A stretch of DNA of 64,000 nt, taken from Adiantum capillus-veneris (Eukaryota > Streptophyta > Polypodiopsida > Polypodiales > Pteridaceae). The notes under the pieces are model-generated. The model was not told where the DNA came from. It ran no database searches and saw only the letters and a program-made list of their open reading frames with translations. Every line of letters starts with the position of its first letter. Position 1 is the first letter of the stretch. Of this stretch, positions 12,101-23,208 are shown piece by piece. A program made the position numbers and the translations under genes. The stretch is from positions 58,959,684 through 59,023,683 of the forward strand of contig CM043942.1 of assembly GCA_014529385.2 (NCBI GenBank). The letters are read 5' to 3'.

Positions 12101-13068
12101 GCTTCATCATCTCCCAAGTATACATACCCAAAATTACCTTTAGTGTAGTCTTGGAAATGTTGCTTGTGTGGTGTCGCATGGAATGAAGCCCCGGAATCTA
12201 CTATCCAGGAATTAGACACATTGTCTAATGAGAGAATTAGAGCATCTTGGTCTACTTTACCTGCCACATTGGCCTCCGATGTTGGCTTGTTGTCTTGAGA
12301 CTCTGTCTCCTTCTTCTTCTTGGACCAGCAATCCTTCTTGACGTGGCCCTTCTTGCCGCAGTTCCAACATTCAAGAACTGACTTTGTGCGTGACTTGCTC
12401 CGCCTTGAGCGATCACGACCCTTTTGGTTTTTGAACCTCTCTTTAGGCCTTCCTCTTGTTTCCACTGATAGTGCAGCACTTGATGATTCTCCTGTGCTTC
12501 TCCTTCGCATTTCCTCGCTTAGGAGAACACCCACAACATCATCAAACTTAAGAGTATTTGTTCCAGAGATAGAATTACTTACAGCCATCACAAGGCTGTC
12601 CCAACTATCCGGTAGAGATGATAGTATAAGGAGAGCTCGCACTTCGTCATCGAAATTGATTTTCACTGATCGAAGTTGACTTATGTTTGTGTTAAAGTCA
12701 TCTAGGTGTTCTGCAACTGAACCATTCTCTGCCATCTTTAGATTGAACAAGCGCTTCATAAGAAATACCTTATTGGATGCCGATGGTTTCTTGTAGAAGT
12801 CGTCAAGTGACTTCATCAAGTCCTCCGTGGTCTTCATCTCCGAAACATTGAAGGCCACCGTTGACGCCAAGCTTAACCGGATTGTTCCCAGTGCCTTTCG
12901 ATCAAGGACAATCCATGCTTCATCTGCCATTGTTGCAGGCTTCTTCGCAAGACCGCCTAGTGGCAAATAGAGGTCCTTCTGGTAGAGATAGTCTTCAATC
13001 TGCATCTTCCAATGTTGGTAGTTTTTGCCGTTGAACTTCTCAATCTTGAGCTTCCCTTCCTCCGCCAT
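9187..13068 (-). pseudogene. copia gag-pol polyprotein with two nonsense codons
   Basis: One frame encodes Gag ('KIEKFNGKNYQHWK', zinc knuckle 'CWNCGKKGHVKKDC'), aspartic protease ('WIVDSGASFHAT'), integrase (zinc-binding 'WHYRLGHMSAKGM' with 'CEDCVYGKQ'; core 'LRSDNGGEY' and 'TPQQNGISERMN'), RT ('LMLYVDDMLIA') and RNase H ('EGYADANMAG', 'STTEAEYVA', 'YSDSQSAIHLA'). I chose ATG 13,068; GTG at 13,077 is in frame but less likely. The frame breaks only at TGA 10,816-10,818 after 'PQPIP', where family members have an Arg-rich run, and at TGA 9,712-9,714 after 'WQAVK', where Trp is usual. Both fit single transitions. All catalytic residues remain. Confidence 0.93.
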
Positions 13069-13127
13069 AACTCCCACTCAATTCAAGGAATTCTTTCCTT
13101 GAGATAATTTAGCTACGAGCAAACCTT

Positions 13128-13139
13128 GCTCTGATACCA
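13128..13139 (-). promoter_or_regulatory. copia primer-binding site (tRNA-iMet)
   Basis: The minus strand reads TGGTATCAGAGC, the standard plant PBS complementary to the 3' end of initiator methionine tRNA, two bases inside the 5' LTR. Confidence 0.95.
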
Positions 13140-13141
13140 GT

Positions 13142-13909
13142 TGTTAGGAAATAAGGCGTAGCTAAATAGATAATTCAGTAGATTAATTAATGGAGAGAGA
13201 CAGATTTACATACACGAGATTATGGAGTAGAGAGAGAGAGAGAGTACACACGATATACGTGGTTCACCCAATGTGGGCTACGTCCACGGGAAAGCAGCCA
13301 CTCAATGGCTTTAGTACTTCAAAACAAGAAGTAATTTACAAAGGGATTATACCCTTAATGGAGCTCCTGCCTTGCTTCACTCTCACCACCTCACACTCAC
13401 CTTGTTGCATCAACTTCACACTATGAAATGTGTGTAGAAATGGCGTCCTTTTATAGGCCAAAAGGGTTGCTCTCTCTTATGTCAGACAGCCATGTGTAGC
13501 CGCCCTTGTGGGAATAACTCCAAATCGGACCCTCCAATCCGCCCATGTGTGGCCGCCCTTGAGAAGACAAGTCCGCTTTTGAATTCGGCCACCGGCCATT
13601 GACTTCTGACCACCGGCCACCGGCCATTGACTTCCGACCACCGGCCAACCGACCGGTTGTTTTCCGACCACTTTCCGACCGCCGTCCGGCCATAATATTC
13701 CGGCGAAAAGGAATATTCCGGCGAAAAAAAGTCTCGGGGGCCTCCGCCCCAGAGGCCTTTAAAGTTGCCCCTGATTCTTGTCCATGAAAATTTTGGTTTC
13801 CGGTGAGTGATCCTTCACGCACGATGGCTTCTCCTCATAATGGGGGCCTTACAAATGTGCGCTTTTACCACAGAAAATTACAAGGGTAAATCAGGCTCCA
13901 TACTTAACA
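13142..13909 (-). repeat. copia 5' LTR (right on plus strand)
   Basis: Same ends as the left copy (TGTTAGG and 'cttaaca'). Differences from it include 'attcag' for 'attgag', 'tatgtcag' for 'tatgacag' and one altered unit in the 'ccaccggccattgactt' repeat. Confidence 0.93.
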
Positions 13910-13914
13910 CATAT

Positions 13915-15996
13915 GGTAGAAGGTCTTGTCCTGCAAAGATTGATGTAACCAAGAGAATGAAAGATAAGTGTATAAATGTCACTGAGGTTCGAAGGTTCTT
14001 GGGTGCATGAGTGTTTTATGTTATCTGGATTCCACATTATGCACATGTAGTAGAGCCTTTGTATCAGCTTTTGAGAAAGAACCAAAAATTTCAATGGGAA
14101 GAAATGCATACCCATTCCATGAGGAAATTAAAGAAGTTCCTGCTTATGTCTCCAACTTTGAGAAAAGAAAACTATGAATGTGGAAGATATGTAATTGTGA
14201 TAGTGGATACTAGCCCCATAGGAATTGGATGGGCAATTGGGCTAGATGATAATGATGGCAAGCGATATGTGGTGAGGTTTGGAGAAAAAGTCCTAAGTGC
14301 TCGTCAACGCAACTATTCACAAGTAAAAAGAGAGTTATGGGGAGTAGTCACAGCTTTGAAATGTGACAAAGAGTATTTGATAGGAGCAAATGTAATAGTG
14401 GAGACTGATTGTCTACCCCTTCTTGGAATGATAACAAGTTTCTCAACTCTCGACATTGCTATGTTGAGATGGATTGCCTACATAAAGTCCTTGAATCCAG
14501 AATTTAAGCATATTACAGGGAAAGATAATCCAGTTGCAGATATGCTTTCAAGAGCAAGGTATGAAAAAGAAGAAGACATGGTTGTCGAGGGCGATGATGT
14601 AGGCACACAATTCTATAGTATCTCTCATGCCAAGGGCGATCATGTTTGTCTGTAAAATGCACTTGAGTCATTTACAGAGGACCTATATCAAGGTGACTGG
14701 TTTCTCATTGGACGCTATCTGAGCACTTTGACAAGGCAAGAAGGGGTGACTGATCAAGAGTTCAAAAGAATACGGAGAAAGGCCTATGGATACTTTTTGA
14801 AAGATGGGTACTTATGGAAGCATCCAAAATAAATAAATGGAATTCCCATGAGAGTGGTGAATGATAAGGACAGTCAAAATGAGCTTATGAAAAAGTTTCA
14901 TGAGAGTCTTTATGCTGGACATAGAGGTGTATGGGCCACCTTTACTAAAATGAAAGAGAGGTATTGGTGGGAAAGGTATGTATATAAAGATGTATCTCAC
15001 TTTGTGGAATCATGTGAAACCTGTCAAATGCATTGAAATGTATGTCATCGTGATGGGTTGCACCCTACTTACCCATTGGCCATGCCTTACAAGTAGGTAG
15101 TAGATCTGGTTACAATGCCATTGGGATTATGGCAAATGAGATACATAGTGCTTGCACGAGAAGACTTAACCAATCAAGTTGAACATCGTGCTCTAAGAAT
15201 AGAAAGCACAGAAGGGGTATGTAAGTTCCTCTTGGGTGATGTAGTTAGCTATTATGGCTCTGTTGGAAAAATAACAGTGGACAGGGGTGAGTTGGATGCT
15301 GACAAAGCAAGGGAGTTTTTCTCTAGGTTGGGCATTAAACTTGCTCTCACTACTACATATAATCCTAAGGGAAATGGTAAATCAGAGCGTAGGCATCCTA
15401 CTATCATTAAAGCTTTGGCTAAGGCCTGCAAAGGTAAAATGGGAGAGTGGCCTAGGTTATTGCCTTATGCTTTATGGGCTGATCATACAACTCATAGATC
15501 AGTTACTGGTTATATGCCTTTTGAGTTGATGTATGGTCAGAAACCTATAATACCAATTGAGGATGTAATTCCCACATGGAATGTATTGCCTTGGGAAGAT
15601 GGAATGAGTAGGGAAGACCTTCTTGCTTTGCGCATACAATAGTTAGAAAGAAGGCCCCAAGATATTGAGATTGTAGTAGCGCGATTGAAAGATGCAAGGT
15701 TAAAGAATAAAGACAGGTATGATAAGAGGCATAGGCTCAGACCTAAAGCTATTGAGGAGCGTGATTGGGTGTTGGTGGATGATAGTAGTCTTGACAACCA
15801 GCATTCAATAATAAGAAATCTTTCAAAGAGATGGTTTGGTCCTTATGTGGTTCAACATGTACGTGGGAATGCAACCTATACCTTGCATGAATTAGATGGG
15901 ACAAAAATGAAGATTCATATCGCAGGGAAAAGAATCAAGTTATTCAAAAAAAGAAGTGATACAGATCCCTTTGATTCACAAGAAGGTAAAAATTAA
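13915..15996 (+). pseudogene. G2 RT end, RNase H and integrase
   Basis: RT resumes with 'GRRSCPAKIDV' and 'EVRRFLGA'. RNase H at about 14,010-14,600 has the four acidic positions in 'IVDTSPIGIGW', 'QVKRELWG', 'VETDCLPL' and 'NPVADMLSR'. Integrase follows, with HHCC finger 'FHESLYAGHRG' and 'CETCQ' at 14,895-15,035, and core motifs 'VVDLV', 'VDRGE' and 'GKSERRH' at about 15,100-15,390, so the D-D-E triad is present. A C-terminal segment reaches 'SKRWFGPYVVQHV' near 15,830 and ends at 15,996. Stops occur at about 14,008, 14,653, 14,830, 15,034, 15,097 and 15,640. No chromodomain is visible. Confidence 0.85.
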
Positions 15997-16150
15997 GGCT
16001 CTGTTGAAAATGGCATGGATGTGGATGAAGAAAAAGAGGATGATGCGTTAGATTTTGTTGCAAGCGATAATGAAATCGACATGCATGTTGACTTAAATGA
16101 AGACTGAACCTGCAAAAGATATTTGTGGCACATGCCAGAGGATGTGCACG

Positions 16151-16165
16151 TTTAGAGGGGGTGGA
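16151..16165 (+). promoter_or_regulatory. G2 polypurine tract
   Basis: TTTAGAGGGGGTGGA immediately precedes the 3' LTR start TGTCAT. It is nearly identical to the tract of element M, including the first LTR bases. Confidence 0.85.
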
Positions 16166-17197
16166 TGTCATTCCATGGCACATTCATAATGTGAAATTAA
16201 AATATCTACCTCACTCTTAATGTTTATGATGCGTGGGACCAAATGCTATAATGTACATAGTGTGATATATGCGAAAATGAAGGCCACGGTTGCAGTCGTG
16301 TACATACCTTGTCGGGCGGACGAGGCCCTACACGTGGCACCATAGAATTTTTTTTTACATAAATATATGCCTAATTTTCTTTGGAAATGTACAAATGTCA
16401 AGTGTTTTGAAGTGGCACGCTTTTTTTGCCTAGAAAGTTCAATGCCGGCAATCTCGGCCAAAAATAGCAGGTTTCGCGCTGGTGGGAAAGACGTGTCCAA
16501 AGTGCTTACCAAGTGGTAAAATGAGGTTCAACATGAAATTTGAGCCCAATGGGATTTTCTTACAGTTTTAGGGATTTTTCCCAGCTCGTTTGGGCTTTTT
16601 ACGGACAAAAAGTGACATTTTTGGGCTAAAAATGACTCAAAATGTTCAAAAATAGCCTTAAAAATGCTCAAAATAGCTTAAAATGCCACATCAACGATGC
16701 TGGCATGGTTTCTCAATTTGTGTGGGAAGTTTTAGAGCCAAGAATGAGCTCATTTGGGCATATAAGCAAGGAGATACAACCATTCCTTTACAGGGTGCCA
16801 GTGCAGTCCCGTGCTGCTTCCACTACATGGTTGAGGCTGTGAGGCCTCCAATTAGGGTTTCCCCTCCTCAAATAACTACTTGGGCTTCTCCAATGAAGTA
16901 CTAAAGCTTCCATGCAATGGTCACGACGAAGAATCGAAGCGTAAATTTAGTGTTTTTAATAGGTCGAATGAGCACTACATCTGTGCAATTGGGAGCGAGG
17001 CTACACCTAATCTTCACACACACAAGAGTTTTGAGTTAGTATTGGTTCTTTTTCAAAGTGGAGCTTTCATGGCTGGAGTTTTGGTTTTTTTTAGTGTGTT
17101 TTTGGCTTCAAATCGTCTATGCCTTGCTTGATTTTGCTACGAATCCTCATAGTCAGAGGCCCGACGCTTTCCTAGTCGCACTGTGCACTTCCTAATA
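16166..17197 (+). repeat. G2 3' LTR
   Basis: Begins TGTCATTCCATGG and follows the 5' LTR to 'cacttcctaata', where sequence returns to G1 through GCGG. The last bases differ from those of the 5' LTR (ATA for ACA), so the terminal CA has mutated. Confidence 0.82.
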
Positions 17198-18071
17198 GCG
17201 GGTAGAAAAGAAAGATGCAGATGTGTTTCAAGTAGGCAAAAGAGAGAGGGAAGGCTATGCAGCACCAGGGCCTAGTAGAAAGAAGGAAAGGAGAAGGAGG
17301 GCGAAGATGCAAAAGCCAAGAGAAGCAGAAAGCCTCGTATAGACGATTTGAAGTGACAGATTTTCCTTTGGGAGAAGGCCAAACAACTTACAGTTTAAAG
17401 GAAGACCTGATTGGGAGGAAAGTAGACTGTACTTTTGGACAGTTGATGAATATGGTGCCCAAACTTAAAAGGCAGTGGAAGTTATTAGTGAATCCAAAAA
17501 AAGAGCCGAAGCATGGACAAGTCAGAGTGTTGTCCGTGGGAGAGTTACCCGACATCGGTCCTGTGGTAAACGCTTGGCGCAAAGGTGTGGGCATGGGAGA
17601 ACCCTACATTGATGGAGATACTCAATTTTGTGTGATCACACAGACATGTGTCGAGAGACTAGGTCTCATTACATGTAGAAGCTCTGGGTTTCGAATTCTC
17701 CTAGCAAACCATGCCAAGGTGAAATGTTTGGGCATGATCAAGAATTTGAAAGTTGAAGTCTTTGATAAGGGAGTACTTAGCAATGTTGGATAGGTTTCTA
17801 GATATTTTCATTACCTCATATCAAGAAATAAGGGGTTTCGTTGGGGATCCTCTGAAGATCGATCTAGTTGAAGGAGCAAAGCCAATACGGCAGAAATTAA
17901 GAAGGATGGTTAAGGAACGGATGAATGCTTTAAAGGAAGAAGTGGACAAGATTTTGGATTCAGGGCTCATTGTGCCAATGGATAATGCTGAATGGGTGAG
18001 CCCTGTAGTAGTCACCCCAAAGAAAGATGGGCGTTGGAGAGTTTGTGTTGATTACAAGCCAGCAAATGTGA
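17198..18071 (+). pseudogene. G1 protease and RT start
   Basis: G1 resumes in a basic linker and then 'RRFEVTDFPLGEGQ', matching N's 'LQDFPLGHG'. The protease-like domain at about 17,590-17,760 has 'YIDGDTQFCVIT' where N has 'LVDGGAQICIMT'. Near 17,755 the protease runs directly into 'REYLAMLDRFLDIF', the start of the RT region; N has about 400 bases there, so an internal deletion is likely. RT begins with 'MDNAEWVSPVVVTPKKDG' and 'WRVCVDYKPANV', where element M is inserted. Confidence 0.8.
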
Positions 18072-20341
18072 TGTCGGGGGATATGTGTTTGCTACGTGAT
18101 CCGGGTAGGCCTCGGACCTATGTCTATGGGAGGTGTTAAAGAGAGAGAAAAAAAGACACTAACAGCTTTGGCAACCACCGCAATCATCAATTAATTGAAT
18201 ATTACTTTGAGTACAATATAGTCCTTAGCCAAGGCAGGCTGTTAACAGCGCCGTCACTTGGATCATCTGCTAACTAGGAGTTTAAGCTCCCACTTTACAG
18301 AATTAACCGGGCGGTTAACAACATTGGGCTTAATAGAATGATTAATGAAACATTAGTTGATGACGGTGATGGAAACTCCCTCATGTCGCTTCATTTGCTT
18401 CGATTGCCCCCTCAATTCTGCAGTCTTCAATTCAGTTCACTGCCTCGATCATCAATGCTTTGGACCGGATTAATTTCCACTCTTTAGTTGTAACTTCCTC
18501 CTGCTTTCTTCTCGTGCTTTGGTTCAAGGCCAAGAGTGTTTCTTCTGCTTCGCTCGAGCTCCTTCTGTGAATCTCCTTCGTCCCCTTTGCCAAGATTTCT
18601 CTTGCTTACTTCAAGCTTTTTGTTTTCTTGTAAATCTCCTTCTCGCCGTGTCTTGCTCAAGCCTCGACTTCAATCTTTCTTTCTTTCGAGGGCTTGCTCC
18701 CCTGGTTTCTTCGATGCTTTCTCTTTCTTGCCTTGGCTTACTCTTTTGCTTGCCGAAAACAAGAGCGAGAGAAAGAGAGTTTAACCGCTCCTCCCTCTCC
18801 TCCAAGCTCCTCACCTTGCTTGCTTCTTGGTGAAGCTCGAGAGGGCGAGAGAAAGATCTTTGCTTTGTATATATTACCGAGCATGAAAGCGAGAGAGAGG
18901 GATCTTTGCTCGCTCCTCCCTTCACGCCTTCCTCTAGCCGAGGACGAGAGAGAGGAGAGAGAGCTTTGCCCTCACCCTCCCCTCCAAGCCTTGCTTCGCC
19001 TGGAGTCCTCCTCGTTATGCCTTTTTCTCCTTATCTCCTCCTTAACTCTTCTTGCTATTCCCTTAAAAAAAACCTTCTCCTCCTAAGCAACGACGACGCC
19101 GTCATTGCTAGGGGCGTGAACTCTCTTGATGACGTGGCAAAGGTGGATCGTGACCAGCGTGGAACTTGACGAGAATGGCTCCAAACTTGGTCGCCATGGG
19201 CTGCTTCTCAGTTTTCCTTTCATCAACATGCTCATTCAACCCCTCCATAGCCCGTCGCGAGCTCGCCTTTCTTTTCTCTGCGCCCTGGCCGCTGCCTACA
19301 CGCCTCCCTCTCCTTTTTCCTTTTCCTTTCACACTCAATAAAACCCTCTAATTGGGTGGACCTTGCTTTAAGCCAACGAAATTAGCTTGAGAGGGCGGCC
19401 TTGCCTTAAGTGGGCGGCCTTGCCTTTAGATTATGGGCTTTGGGCACCACACTTGGGCACCACACATGGCATACATATTCGATTAAAGCATTGTCGAGCA
19501 CAACATATTTCTTCACCAGTTCTTGACTAACAAATCATCTCGTAAATTTCATTGTCCATAGCATCCTGAATAATGCCACATGCTCTATGATACACGTATA
19601 GGTGATTGCACTTGCCAAGAGGCATTCCCTTTGCACTTGGTTGTTAATTTCTTGTATTAGCTTCTCAGATAATGCCAGAATTATCCAGCTCAGCAGTGCT
19701 GCCGACAATTGTCACCGGCCTCAAGCCGTATTATCTGATCAAGCCCTGATGAGCCATAAATCCCTGTAGACCTCTTCAACTTCATATAATGTATCCAAAA
19801 CCTACTGAGGCTGCAAAATTCCCAGATGGTACTCCGACGAAGCGGACCGAATTGGTATGGAGCCGGCCCCCGTTGAATCTTTAACGGCTAATATCTTGGC
19901 AATCGGAACTCCGATCACTGATCTAAAAAGACCGATGTGCTCCACAAAGTGAGAACTTCAAGCCCGTGCATTCATTTCATCTCTCTCACTTCAGCTGCAG
20001 TTGCCCAATCTGGTACGGATCTACAATTGACTTGAACTTTAAACTGCCATAACTTCTTCACCGTAGCTCCAATCGATGAGCCGTAAAGATAGGATGATAT
20101 AGCACTTCAAGCACTATATTTCGAGATCATAAACTCCTATTTGTGCTGACTTCAAGCATAATCATTTTTGGCATCATTAAGGCATCTATTGGCCCTTTTA
20201 GCCGCATCTAGCATACATTAATCATTAAACTTGGCCTGTGAACAAGCCCTGATCACTGACCATTAAATGTGTAGGCTTCAAAGAAGCTTAGCTTGCATTT
20301 CTTTGCTCTTTTTACTATCATGGAAGCGGAGTTGCATGACA
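18072..20341 (-). repeat. M 3' LTR (left on plus strand)
   Basis: Starts TGTCGGGGGATATGTG and ends 'gcatgaca'. It aligns with 23,209-24,725 and then 37,113-37,759. About 18,480-19,080 is pyrimidine-rich on plus, purine-rich in the element's own sense ('gagagaaagag' clusters). The long open frames there reflect that composition and differ between the LTR copies, so I do not call them genes. Confidence 0.85.
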
Positions 20342-20356
20342 TCCACCCCCTCTGAA
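20342..20356 (-). promoter_or_regulatory. M polypurine tract
   Basis: In element sense the sequence reads TTCAGAGGGGGTGGA followed by the LTR start TGTCATGC. Three near-copies of this tract (GATTCAGAGGGGGTGCA) also occur inside the coding region at about 21,831, 22,009 and 22,099. Confidence 0.85.
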
Positions 20357-20927
20357 CCTGCACAGCCTCTGGTCTAAGCCAACAACACTTCAATCTGCAT
20401 CTGCTACGGGTACCTTAAGCTCTTTGCCATCATCAAACTCACGTAACTGGTAAACATATGAAAAATGAAAAAATGCTTATACCCTATCATCAATGTTATA
20501 GCTTAGTCATTAGGTAGATGCTCATCAATAATCACTGAACCACATCTGTCATATCTTCAAAGCATTCAATCATGGATAACTTGTTTAGTGAACCCCCCCA
20601 GACTCAAGTGCTCTAGTTAATGATGCACACGTCTTGACCATTAAGCTCTCTTTAAGGAACCCTGTCAAGCTCAAGTATGCCTTATGCTGTCTGCACACGA
20701 AATGGCCGTCAAGTCCTTTACCTCAAGTTGTGGTAGCAAAACCAGCTTAAAAGATGTAAAGATACTTCATCAATTATCCAAAGAAGTCAACTGGAAGCCA
20801 ACCATGCAATTTTATTGAATGCATAAACAAAAATATTCTGACTCAGCATAATCTAGAAAACAAAACCTTGTACCATGCAACCCGCTACATCAGATAGTTG
20901 GTACTCTTCAAATCTGCAACTGGCACT
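20357..20927 (-). other. M 3' untranslated interior
   Basis: Between the polypurine tract and the last readable coding segment. No open frame of interest and no retroviral domain seen. Confidence 0.5.
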
Positions 20928-23162
20928 TTAGTAGTCCCTGGAATCAAACGGGAAACCATTCATTTGCCCCATCGTGAGAATTCCTTTGAAAAATTTGCAC
21001 CATCCTCCATGATCAAAGGGAAAATACAATAATTTGCAATCATTACAACATAAACATAAATTAGCCCACAAATCCTCATACAAACCGCCTGGATCATATG
21101 GCATATAAGTCAATTGCCCCGGAATATGCATAAATTTGTCACCTCCTGGGTCAAAAGCTAGCTCAAAATCCCCTACATCATAGGGTAACATCAGATTCCA
21201 TATAGCATCAGGTAGCACTAAATACTTCCATATCCCATGTGCAATTGGCTCATCCAATTGTCAATCATCAATCACAGGTAAAAGCATTGGCAGTGCACCT
21301 TCACTCTCACTAGTATTGAAATTCCAATCATGCATATCTGAATACATCAAGTCTCTGGTAAAATCCTCTTCATTGGGCTCAAAATATGCATCTGAAAAAA
21401 ATTCTCTATCTTATAGAGGCTCAAAATCAAGTAAAGCATCATCCAACAACCGCATAAGGTCATCATCCATTGCATCTAAACAAACTTGCTCATGCATGAA
21501 TCTAGATTGACTGGTATCCTTAGCATCTGTATTTGAAAACCCTTCCAAAGCTTCATCCAGTAAACACATAAGTTCTAGGTCCATTTCTTCAGAAGGTTCC
21601 TCCATCTTGCACATCTTAGACTGCTGTAAACTAATATTTCCACATATAACATGCATACTACACGAACCTGCTGTAAACTGCTCTTCAAGTCTTGCACCCT
21701 CATCCAGATATCTTTGCACTTTTGTAGCACAAAGTTCAACATGCACTTTGACAATTTCATCTATTGCCCTGTCTATATCGTCCGCACAATGAAACCAATC
21801 ATATTCAATATCAAGAGATTGCACTTCATTATGCACCCCCTCTGAATCAGCATCATCAAGTTCATGATCATTCTACCATAGTGTGAGTCCTGTCTCACAA
21901 ATTCTCGATAGAGAAGAACTTTGCTCCTTCTCTAAATCACCATCATCGAATTTAGGATCAGTCTGCTACATTGGTAGCTCTAGGTCACAGAAGCGTGTCA
22001 AAGGAGTCTGCACCCCCTCTGAATCATCATAATCACATTCAAGATCAGTTTTCCAATTTGGTAGCTTGGTTTCACAACAACTTGTCAATGAAGGAGTTTG
22101 CACCCCCTCTGAATCAACATTTTGTAGATCTTCAAGCACATGATCTTGCTTAACCAAGTACTCAAACTTTGGTACATCCAAATTCGGTAAATCTGGTATA
22201 CCAAAACCCATAGTCCTGCTGCTCTCAATAGAAACCCTTCTTTGACCTATAACATCTGTATCATTAATCAACTCTTTGGCAATATCTGTACCATTATCTT
22301 CAATCACCTCTATGGTAGAATCTGTGCCAAAAAAAATTTGCTCTAATTCTGAGTCAGTATCAAAAGTATTAGTTGTTGTAACGGAAGCTTCATGCATGTC
22401 TACTTGAATATGGTTGCACTCATTCACCTGTACAATTTCTTCCTGAGCTTTAGCCACTTCATTGTTTTGATCCCCTGATTTCTTTTCCTCTTGTACTACA
22501 GGTATATGTTCTTTGCAAAATTCACCCTGTGTGGTTTGAGACTGTAGAGACTCACCTGACTTCTACTTCATGCAAGGTATCTGCAAACCCCAAATTTTCA
22601 TACACAACTTTGACTATGTCTTCATCATTAGCCTGTAAGAAGGTAGCACCTTGCACCATAAACTCATCAATCACAGCTTCTAACTTTGATCATACTTGTC
22701 CTCGAATATCTGCGTAGTTTGGTAGACTTAAACTCTGTTCTTGATAGCTTTCATACTGCTCATAACTTACTTGCACAATATCTTCTTTGAAATACTCCCT
22801 GTTGCCGCTACAGGCTCTGGTAACCTCTTGAATCTGCTCCTTCACATCTGAACTCACTAACTGCTCAAAAGTTTGATCATCAACTCTTCTAGTATCCCTC
22901 TTACCTTGGTCTCCAGCTCATAGCACTCTAGGTAGACCTCTGGATCGTATCCATCAAAGACTCGTCTCTCATCGTATATTGCATCTAAAGCTACATCTAG
23001 AGCTTCATCAATTTTATTTTTCTTCTTTACAGTCTCCACTTCAAGAAGAGATCCTTGAACCAATTGAAGCATCTTTGAAAAATCTGAAACTGTTGACTTA
23101 TCATCAAGACCGTTTGCACTTAATTCTGCAATCAACTTCATCATCTGCTCTAAGTTCTCCAT
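20928..23162 (-). pseudogene. M unknown acidic repeat protein (decayed)
   Basis: I do not recognise this family. It opens with ATG at 23,162, 28 bases after the PBS, as expected for an element-encoded gene. Segment 23,162-22,857 (101 aa) is helical and charged. The reading shifts at about 22,858 into another frame ('DVKEQIQEVTRACSG', 'VIDEFMVQGATF') to about 22,530, then returns for 22,457-21,966, 21,836-21,411 and 21,257-20,928, all in the original frame and separated mainly by single stops. Internal repeats are visible: a module starting 'DSEGVQTP' recurs three times, and near the C-terminus 'FDPGG', 'YDPGG' and 'FDHGG' recur. It is rich in Asp and Glu. No zinc knuckle and no Gag core are visible. 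Confidence 0.6.
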
Positions 23163-23189
23163 CTTTACCTCCCACCCCGACTTGTTTTT

Positions 23190-23204
23190 GCATCGGGTTC
23201 ACCA
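23190..23204 (-). promoter_or_regulatory. M primer-binding site
   Basis: The minus strand reads TGGTGAACCCGATGC four bases after the LTR end, identical to the G2 PBS at 4,549. Confidence 0.8.
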
Positions 23205-23208
23205 AAGA

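Larger units (their letters stand above)
8358..13909 (-). mobile_element. Ty1-copia retrotransposon, nearly intact, inserted in G2 RT
   Basis: A complete 5,552-bp copia element on the minus strand. It has LTRs of 769 and 768 bp, a PBS complementary to initiator tRNA-Met, a polypurine tract next to the other LTR, and one gag-PR-INT-RT-RNaseH frame with two stop codons. The perfect 5-bp target duplication CATAT flanks it at 8,353-8,357 and 13,910-13,914, and removing the element plus one copy restores the G2 RT frame. By eye about ten differences separate the LTRs, so the insertion is fairly young. It resembles the Tork/Tnt1 group, but lineage assignment needs a tree. Confidence 0.95.
3519..17197 (+). 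mobile_element. G2: Ty3-gypsy retrotransposon inserted in G1 gag
   Basis: G2 has LTRs at 3,519-4,544 and 16,166-17,197, a PBS at 4,549, a polypurine tract at 16,151 and gag, protease, RT, RNase H and integrase in gypsy order. Flanking GCGG at 3,515-3,518 and 17,198-17,201 is the visible target duplication. It has a single RNase H and no recognisable chromodomain, and its sequence motifs differ from those of G1 and N, so it is another lineage. A copia element at 8,358-13,909 interrupts its RT. Its many stops make it inactive as it stands. Confidence 0.85.

Noticed and set aside
18519-19351. Several overlapping 60-130 aa ORFs in the M LTR (again at 23,662-24,403)
   Set aside because: They follow from the pyrimidine-rich composition, occur in several frames and on both strands, and are not kept between the two LTR copies.
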